Assembly: GCA_002728935.1 (NCBI GenBank)
Contig: PBWF01000083.1
Span: 1-8,866, forward strand
DNA: 8,866 bases
DNA from: Gammaproteobacteria bacterium
Lineage (GTDB): Bacteria; Pseudomonadota; Gammaproteobacteria; Pseudomonadales; Azotimanducaceae_A
Direction: 5' to 3'
The notes beneath the pieces were generated by a model. That model did no database searches and was not told where the DNA came from. It saw nothing but the letters and a program-made list of their open reading frames with translations. Both the position numbers and the translations under genes were made by a program. Positions 1-4,045 of the stretch are shown here, one piece after another; position 1 is the first letter of the stretch, and every line of letters begins with the position of its first letter.

Positions 1-585
1 AGGGGCGGTCAAATCATCTTCTGACTGCGCATCAAAAGGCGTATCTGCCCCTCTCATCCGAAGCGCCATCTCGCGGACATCTGACGCATCCACATTGAGT
101 GCCTCCGCTACGTCAGCGACGGCTTGCTCCGGCAAGTTCTCCAGGGAGTTGGTCATTTTTCTTAGATTAAAAAACAACTTCTTCTGGGCTTTAGTCGTGG
201 CCACTTTCATTAACCGCCAATTTTTCAGGACATAGTCCGTCATCTCGGCGCGGATCCAATGCACCGCAAAAGTGAGCAATCGTAGTCCACGGCTTGGCTC
301 AAACCGTTTGACCGAGTGCATAAGGCCGATATTGCCCTGCTGGATCAAATCTTCGAGGGGAATCCCGTAGCCAGAAAACCGACGGGCTTCGTAAACGACA
401 TACCGCAGATGAGCCATAACAAGCGAACGCGCTGCGTCCAGGTCATCGTGATCAAAGAACCGAGCAAACAGTGCTTCCTCATCTGCTCGATCCAATTTGG
501 GTATCTGGTGCACCGCGTCCATGTATTGGGATAACGAGTCTGATGCCAAAGCCGGCAAGAAACGATCCCTAACCATTAACTCCAT
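1..585 (-). CDS. rpoH: Heat-shock sigma factor RpoH (sigma-32), partial, N-terminal 195 codons
   Basis: This is an alternative sigma factor that directs RNA polymerase to heat-shock promoters. Reading from 585 down to base 1 gives 195 uninterrupted codons with no stop, so the C-terminus (region 4, roughly 90 residues by family length) lies outside the window. Visible landmarks are DLIQQGNIGLM (79-89, region 2.2, core polymerase contact), FAVHWIRAEM (106-115, region 2.3/2.4, -10 recognition) and KVATTKAQKKLFFNLRK (127-143), which contains the RpoH-box region typical of sigma-32. All align closely with E. coli RpoH. The ATG at 583-585 is chosen because GGAG lies 9 bases upstream; a second ATG three codons in is badly spaced. 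Its upstream neighbour is a divergent Nudix gene rather than ftsX, which usually precedes rpoH in gammaproteobacteria. The identification is nearly certain. Confidence 0.96.
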   Translation of the reverse strand, partial: MELMVRDRFLPALASDSLSQYMDAVHQIPKLDRADEEALFARFFDHDDLDAARSLVMAHLRYVVYEARRFSGYGIPLEDLIQQGNIGLMHSVKRFEPSRGLRLLTFAVHWIRAEMTDYVLKNWRLMKVATTKAQKKLFFNLRKMTNSLENLPEQAVADVAEALNVDASDVREMALRMRGADTPFDAQSEDDLTAP

Positions 586-599
586 GCGAACTATCTCCC

Positions 600-656
600 T
601 TTAACATCGTTCACCCTGTGTTTAACGCTGTTTTTAACGCTGCTTTCAACCCCGGC
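600..656 (-). repeat. 12-bp imperfect tandem repeats in the rpoH leader
   Basis: On the plus strand TTTAACGCTGTT (621-632) is followed directly by TTTAACGCTGCT (633-644), an 11/12 match. Weaker copies flank them: TTTAACATCGTT (600-611), TTCACCCTGTG (610-620) and TTCAACCCCGGC (645-656). In the rpoH mRNA these read as CAGCGTTAAA-type units ending just before the ribosome site. The repeats are seen directly; any role in rpoH translation control is inference. Confidence 0.6.
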
Positions 657-729
657 CCTTACACCTGGGTTCCAACTGCCGCCACCAAGCCAGGCAGCTC
701 GCGGACAGTAACGCCCGTTCCTATTTCTA

Positions 730-758
730 TAGATAAGCGCTCTCTTCTATAATTTCAA
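730..758 (-). promoter_or_regulatory. Candidate sigma-70-type promoter for rpoH
   Basis: On the minus strand TTGAAA (758 to 753, 5/6 to the -35 consensus) is followed after 17 bases by TATCTA (735 to 730, 3/6 to the -10 consensus). This would start transcription near 723 and give a leader of about 140 bases that carries the 12-bp repeats. The -10 is weak. A TATAAT on the plus strand (748-753) overlaps this site but lacks a good -35. Moderate to low confidence. Confidence 0.35.
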
Positions 759-787
759 GGGCAGTTGAGAAAATTTTTTATCAGTAA

Positions 788-818
788 AATCAATTGATTA
801 AGAATGATTCGCATTAAG
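788..818. promoter_or_regulatory. Palindrome and Fur-like operator between rpoH and the Nudix gene
   Basis: AATCAATTGATT (788-799) is a perfect 12-bp palindrome, and its TCAATTGA core recurs at 872-879. Immediately next to it, AATGATTCGCATT (803-815) matches 10 of 13 positions of the Fur-box core AATGATAATCATT; the 19-base site 800-818 matches about 13 of 19. A weak promoter for the Nudix gene (TTGATT 794-799, TAAGAT 815-820, spacing 15) would be covered by this site. The letters are seen directly; that Fur binds here is an inference from similarity alone. Confidence 0.3.
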
Positions 819-986
819 ATTGGCTTGTTCCAAGGGCTCGCTCGCATCAGCCGCGCAGTCCTCACCAATAATCAATTGAGGCTCTGACTCCGCTATCCAA
901 TCGCTCGTGATGAGTGGCAATGGGATAGCCGGACCCTTGGCTCACCCTTATCATCCTCGAGACGGGCATACTACTTCGCTCATGAA

Positions 987-1517
987 ATGGATAAACCCAT
1001 GGATCAAATCGCAAGCTCACTGACAGATTGGACTCTTTGGGAGCCAGATTTAAGAACAACGCTCATTTTCGTGCGTCGGGACGACGCGCTGCTACTCATT
1101 GAGAAGAAGACCGGGTTAGGTCAAGGCAAGATCAACGGCCCGGGTGGCAAGATTGAAACGGGCGAGACGCCTGCAGCTGGCGCACTTCGAGAGCTTCGGG
1201 AGGAAGTGGGCTTGACGGCCTTTGAGCCACAACTTGCCGCCCGACTATTCTTCAGTGATGTTGAAGATCTCAATATTTTGGTTTACGTCTTTGTGACTGA
1301 CCAATTTGACGGAGAACCGCAAGAAACCATAGAGGCAAAACCGATTTGGGTGGATGTTAAAGACGTTCCATATGAAAAAATGTGGGAGGATGATCAGTAT
1401 TGGTTGCCTCAAGTACTCAATGGGGAGTCAGTCGATGGCTACTTCCAGTTCAGTGGAGAGCGCTTGGTTAGCTTTCACGTTGACCCGTTGGGGCACGGCA
1501 CTCCGCCAAAGCTGTAG
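987..1517 (+). CDS. MTH1-like Nudix hydrolase, probable 8-oxo-dGTP diphosphatase
   Basis: Probably hydrolyses oxidised purine nucleoside triphosphates such as 8-oxo-dGTP to the monophosphate in the cytoplasm, keeping the nucleotide pool clean. A perfect Nudix box (G-x5-E-x7-REUxEExGU) occupies residues 54-76, with the metal-binding RELREE at 68-73. It resembles eukaryotic MTH1 more than E. coli MutT: GKINGPGGK (47-55) places N50 at the MTH1 Asn33 position, and WEDDQYWLP (133-141) places W133, D135 and D136 at MTH1 Trp117, Asp119 and Asp120. The C-terminal GYFQFSGE also matches MTH1. At 176 residues it is about 20 longer than MTH1 at the N-terminus. The ATG at 987 is the first start in the open frame; the ribosome site is poor, and ATG 999 is an alternative. 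It is divergent from rpoH and convergent with the next gene. Family assignment is certain; substrate is inferred. Confidence 0.9.
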   Translation: MDKPMDQIASSLTDWTLWEPDLRTTLIFVRRDDALLLIEKKTGLGQGKINGPGGKIETGETPAAGALRELREEVGLTAFEPQLAARLFFSDVEDLNILVYVFVTDQFDGEPQETIEAKPIWVDVKDVPYEKMWEDDQYWLPQVLNGESVDGYFQFSGERLVSFHVDPLGHGTPPKL

Positions 1518-1530
1518 GGCGCGCGAACAC

Positions 1531-1607
1531 AAGGCAATGCTCGCCCCTTGCCTTCTCCAGCTAAGCGACGTAACCGTTCAGCCAGCAACGAGGCCTCGCC
1601 GGCTGGC
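1531..1607. terminator. Two hairpins between convergent genes, possible weak terminators
   Basis: AAGGCAA (1531-1537) pairs with TTGCCTT (1548-1554) across a 10-base loop, 14 bases after the Nudix stop codon. GCCAGC (1581-1586) pairs with GCTGGC (1602-1607) around the perfect palindrome CGAGGCCTCG (1589-1598), just past the stop of the minus-strand gene. Neither has a T-tract, so these are not classical intrinsic terminators. They are offered because both lie at the expected places between convergent genes. Confidence 0.3.
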
Positions 1608-1611
1608 CGAC

Positions 1612-2319
1612 TCAAAACAGCTCGTTAAAAAAGTCCGTGGTAGCTTTGTCAGCACGACGATTAGCGCGCTCTGAGAACACAGTGCCAAAGTCTGGATTGT
1701 TTGCACCTGGATTGGTGAACGCGTGGGTCGTTTGACCATAAACATGCATCTGCCAATCGACATCGGCTTCGGTCATTTCTTGCTCAAAGGCCACCACTTG
1801 CTCAGGAGGCACCATCGGGTCGTCATGACCATGTAGGCAAAGCACCTTCGCGGTGATTGACGCGTTGTCCACATCACCCGGACTAAAAATACCATGAACA
1901 CTGACGACGCCTTTTACATCAGCTCCGTCTCGAGCCAGTTCAAGCACACACATGCCACCAAAACAGTAACCGATCGCGGCCACTCTAGACTCATCAACTT
2001 CAGGTTGGGCACGTCCAGCTTCGAGCGCTGCTCGTACTCGCTTGCGCAATTTGGCGCGATCGCCGGCCAGCGGGCTCATTAGGCTGGTGTTATATTCAAC
2101 GTCGCCATCTCGGCCAAACACACCCTTGCCATACATATCGAGCGCAAAGGCAGCATAACCCCGCTCAGCCATCTCGTTCGCTTTGTCTTGGGCATACTGC
2201 CTTCGACCTGTCCAATCATGAGCTACGAGCACCAGCGGTCGCGTAGCAGCATCAGGTGATACAAAATAACCCTCTAACACTGTTCCATCGTCATCGTACT
2301 CAATTAGTCTGCTTTCCAT
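1612..2319 (-). CDS. Dienelactone hydrolase family protein
   Basis: An alpha/beta-hydrolase of the dienelactone hydrolase (carboxymethylenebutenolidase) family, 235 residues, which is the normal length. The catalytic triad is visible: nucleophile C119 in GYCFGG (117-122), D167 in HGHDDPMVP (163-171) and H199 in TTHAFTNP (197-204). The segment HDWTG (34-38) occupies the oxyanion/Glu36 region of the archetypal enzyme, with aspartate where the Pseudomonas enzyme has glutamate. There is no signal peptide, so it should be cytoplasmic. The ATG at 2317-2319 follows AAGGTGAGGA about 9 bases upstream, a good ribosome site. No aromatic-degradation genes flank it, so dienelactone is not necessarily the substrate; many relatives act on other esters or lactones. 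Its upstream same-strand neighbour, 143 bases away, encodes an SGNH esterase. Fold and triad are secure; substrate unknown. Confidence 0.9.
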   Translation of the reverse strand: MESRLIEYDDDGTVLEGYFVSPDAATRPLVLVAHDWTGRRQYAQDKANEMAERGYAAFALDMYGKGVFGRDGDVEYNTSLMSPLAGDRAKLRKRVRAALEAGRAQPEVDESRVAAIGYCFGGMCVLELARDGADVKGVVSVHGIFSPGDVDNASITAKVLCLHGHDDPMVPPEQVVAFEQEMTEADVDWQMHVYGQTTHAFTNPGANNPDFGTVFSERANRRADKATTDFFNELF

Positions 2320-2430
2320 ACGCTTAGTTCCTCACCTTTTCTCTCATCGGTTAGTCCATTCGCAACTGACTTACACCCGCGTTTTGCGAGTGGTGGCGCA
2401 AGCAGCAGAATTGAACCCTCCTCGCTAATA

Positions 2431-2450
2431 CCCGCTCAGCATAAAGCGGG
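2431..2450 (-). terminator. Hairpin downstream of the SGNH hydrolase gene
   Basis: CCCGCT (2431-2436) pairs with AGCGGG (2445-2450) over an 8-base loop, 12 bases past the stop codon of the SGNH gene on the minus strand. It is followed on that strand by TATTAG rather than a run of T, so termination efficiency is doubtful. A second small inverted pair (TTGCG at 2384-2388 with CGCAA at 2397-2401) lies nearer the next gene. I saw no clear promoter in this 143-base gap. Confidence 0.3.
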
Positions 2451-2462
2451 ATCTATCATCCC

Positions 2463-3245
2463 TCAACTTGAGCTTTCAGCGACCTTGACGGTCGCGCAGA
2501 TCTCACTCGCCATCCAATCGACCGCTATTTCATTGGGATGATAACCATCCTCGGCCATATAAGCTGGGTCAAACAGGCCGGCCGGGTCGATCATCCAAAC
2601 TCCCCGATGAGCCTCAACAATCCAGATCAATACTTTTCGCAGCATCGCCGCCCGAATACCGAGAACTCCTCGAAGCGGCTGCGGGATCATCTCAAACCGG
2701 CCCATCGGCGGTACCTGGAGAAAAACAACGTTGGCATTACTACTTCTTACCCTAATGTCGCTAATGAGACCGAGCAACCCCTGCTGCCACTTCATCAAAG
2801 ACGTTAGCCCGGTCACATCGTTGACGCCCACAGAAACCACTATCCAATCGAACGACTCAGACTCAGTCGCTGCCAACATGCGCTGCGTATCGATAATTTT
2901 GGCACCATCTTTACCTAGGATGCGCCAATCAATGGCTTTTCCGAGGTGTTGGTTTAATCGGTCGGCTAGCCGCGCCGTTATGGTTGATTCGGTGGAGGCA
3001 AGCCCGACACCCGCGATGACACTATCTCCGAGACCCAACAGCTTGAGCGGCGGATTGATCCTCTCGCTCGATACAACTACGCCATCTCTGGTTCTGTTTT
3101 GATGATCCTCTTCCGGCAGAAAGCCCTGACTCTGCCCTTCCGCAGGGCCCACTCGGATGGCTCGCTTCCTGACCCACCAGCCCTGTATGAGCAAAGCCGG
3201 CATCAATATCAGTGCAAAGCCCCACAACAAGCTGAGTCTTAACAT
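2463..3245 (-). CDS. Membrane-anchored or exported SGNH/GDSL hydrolase
   Basis: A serine esterase or lipase-like protein of the SGNH superfamily, 260 residues. A hydrophobic N-terminal segment (about 2-24, followed by WWVRKR) looks like a signal anchor, so the catalytic domain is probably periplasmic. All four SGNH blocks are present: GLGDS (71-75, nucleophile S75), G114 in LGKDG, GVND (140-143, N142) and DGYHP (233-237, D233 and H236). The ATG at 3243-3245 is supported by AGGAG 8 bases upstream. The natural substrate cannot be read from the sequence; relatives include esterases, thioesterase/lysophospholipases and carbohydrate deacetylases. A TACAAT -10-like hexamer lies upstream inside an inverted repeat (3265-3290). 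The next gene on the same strand, a dienelactone hydrolase relative, may be co-transcribed, but the 143-base gap with a hairpin argues for partial separation. Confidence 0.88.
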   Translation of the reverse strand: MLRLSLLWGFALILMPALLIQGWWVRKRAIRVGPAEGQSQGFLPEEDHQNRTRDGVVVSSERINPPLKLLGLGDSVIAGVGLASTESTITARLADRLNQHLGKAIDWRILGKDGAKIIDTQRMLAATESESFDWIVVSVGVNDVTGLTSLMKWQQGLLGLISDIRVRSSNANVVFLQVPPMGRFEMIPQPLRGVLGIRAAMLRKVLIWIVEAHRGVWMIDPAGLFDPAYMAEDGYHPNEIAVDWMASEICATVKVAESSS

Positions 3246-3264
3246 GGGTAGCGCTCCTATGCCT

Positions 3265-3301
3265 GCCTACAAACCCCCTCTATTGTAGGCCTTATCAGGC
3301 C
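3265..3301 (-). promoter_or_regulatory. Inverted repeats over the likely SGNH gene promoter
   Basis: GCCTACAA (3265-3272) and TTGTAGGC (3283-3290) form a perfect 8-bp inverted repeat with a 10-base spacer. The 5-bp pair GGCCT/AGGCC (3288-3292, 3297-3301) abuts it. The right arm contains TACAAT on the minus strand (3287 to 3282), a 5/6 match to a -10 element, 37 bases before the SGNH start codon; no good -35 is visible. The repeat could be an operator or simply a hairpin in the leader. Confidence 0.35.
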
Positions 3302-3673
3302 CAAGAGGCGTGCAGCCGGTATCTGGTCAAGCCGTAGACATTGGCGCAGGTGATGCTTTCTGAGGCTAAGCGAGCCCTGCTGACACGGTTCAGTCGCGAT
3401 GGAGCGGATTGTGAAACGCTTCTCGTCATTCAGCCGTTCGACAGAGTGCGTTGCGCCGAAGGCACCGTCTTAGTAGTAGCTCCTGGATCTATAGGGGTTG
3501 CAAGCTCGATCATTGCAAGCAGCGCTTCTAGTGGCGCGACCCGAGACTCAATCTCTGCAGGCGGCTCACCTTGAAGCGCTGCTTTACATCGGAGTCATCA
3601 TGCGCACTGTCAATATCTCGTGGTCGATCTTGGGGTAGGAGACCGCGATTTTGGTAAGTGAAGACTGTTTTGA
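3302..3673. other. Gene-poor stretch with no recognisable gene
   Basis: About 370 bases between the SGNH gene and the btuB promoter. Short open frames exist (for example 3341-3574 plus and 3528-3770 minus), but none has a ribosome site or a product I recognise. On the minus strand a stretch reading EIESRVAPLEALLAMIELATP is somewhat protein-like but is reached only by changing frame and ends soon at a stop. It could be the decayed end of a lost gene; I cannot name it. The stretch also holds the repeats listed at 3498-3584. Confidence 0.4.
3498..3584. repeat. Inverted repeat AAGCAGCGCTTC and direct repeat TTGCAAGC
   Basis: AAGCAGCGCTTC (3517-3528) recurs as its exact reverse complement GAAGCGCTGCTT at 3573-3584, 44 bases apart. 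Inside, GTG (3531-3533) can pair with CAC (3567-3569), followed by GC with GC, so the stem can extend with small internal loops. Just before it, TTGCAAGC occurs twice (3498-3505 and 3513-3520, 15 bases apart), the second copy overlapping the left arm. No gene covers this. It may be a small non-autonomous element, a structured RNA or an old gene end. Confidence 0.55.
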
Positions 3674-3701
3674 TTGACATCACCGCACGCCAAGGTATGG
3701 T
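3674..3701 (+). promoter_or_regulatory. Sigma-70 promoter of the btuB transcript
   Basis: A perfect -35 hexamer TTGACA (3674-3679) is followed after 16 bases by TATGGT (3696-3701, 4/6 to TATAAT). Transcription would begin near 3708, which coincides with the first base pairs of the riboswitch P1 helix at 3707. That agreement between two independent predictions makes this the best promoter in the window. Confidence 0.7.
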
Positions 3702-3706
3702 GAGCC

Positions 3707-3941
3707 TGTCGCAGGTGTTCCACGCATCGATGGTCGCGAGGCTCGCGGACCGAGCCATTTGATGACCCAATCAATGCAGTGTGGGATGAAACGGGAAATC
3801 GGTGAAAGACCGATGCTGCCCCCGCAACGGTAAGCAAGACACCGGATAGATTTGCCACTGTAACGACCGACAACGGTCAGTATGGGAAGGCAATCCGGTC
3901 AGCGAATCTCGCCTTGTAAGCCCGGAGACCGGCCTGTGACA
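3707..3941 (+). ncRNA. Cobalamin (adenosylcobalamin) riboswitch
   Basis: A 5' leader RNA that binds a B12 coenzyme and lowers expression of the downstream receptor gene. The B12 box AGCCCGGAGACCGGCC is at 3919-3934, and the conserved core CTGCCCCCGCAACGGTAAG is at 3816-3834. P1 is 9 base pairs with one G-U (TGTCGCAGG 3707-3715 with CCTGTGACA 3933-3941). P2 is CCACGCAT (3720-3727) with ATGC-AGT-GTGG (3774-3784), containing an extra hairpin at about 3731-3755. P4 is ATCGGT (3798-3803) with ACCGAT (3809-3814). Conserved GGGAA occurs at 3793-3797. The element sits directly upstream of a BtuB-type gene, its classic regulon position. Helices were found by eye; the class call is very secure. Confidence 0.96.
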
Positions 3942-4045
3942 AAGAGACTGACTCTGCGGCGGGCGGAGGCGGGAACTAGCGCGGCGCTGCTCGATCCCTC
4001 CCTAATCACGCGTAGTCGAATCTACACTTGAATAAGGGGCCCGCC
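3942..4045 (+). promoter_or_regulatory. Riboswitch expression platform with ribosome-site masking
   Basis: GGCGGGC (3958-3964) is the exact complement of GCCCGCC (4039-4045), which lies immediately before the btuB ATG and overlaps the end of its ribosome site AAGGGG (4034-4039). A second GGCGGG (3968-3973) could replace it. GCGGG (3959-3963) is also complementary to CCCGC in loop L5 (3820-3824), as expected of the L5-L13 kissing contact that couples B12 binding to gene control. No hairpin with a T-run follows, so control is probably at translation. The pairings are visible in the sequence; which one forms when is inferred. Confidence 0.6.

Noticed and set aside
316..534. Plus-strand 72-codon open frame
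   Set aside because: It lies wholly antisense to rpoH, whose minus-strand product is unmistakable; no ribosome site or known product.
748..753. TATAAT on the plus strand as the Nudix promoter -10
   Set aside because: No acceptable -35 at 16-18 bases upstream, and it would give a leader of over 200 bases; kept only as a remark.
862..1059. Minus-strand 65-codon open frame overlapping the Nudix gene start
   Set aside because: No recognisable protein, no ribosome site, and it overlaps the well-supported Nudix coding sequence.
3341..3574. Plus-strand 77-codon open frame in the gene-poor stretch
   Set aside because: The product is low-complexity (rich in Ala/Ser), with no ribosome site and no recognisable family.
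3610..3873. Minus-strand 87-codon open frame
   Set aside because: It is antisense to the cobalamin riboswitch; its apparent length comes from conserved RNA sequence, not coding.
4028..4045. TTG 4028 as the btuB start
   Set aside because: There is no ribosome site before it, whereas ATG 4046 has AAGGGG at ideal spacing and sits at the end of the riboswitch expression platform.
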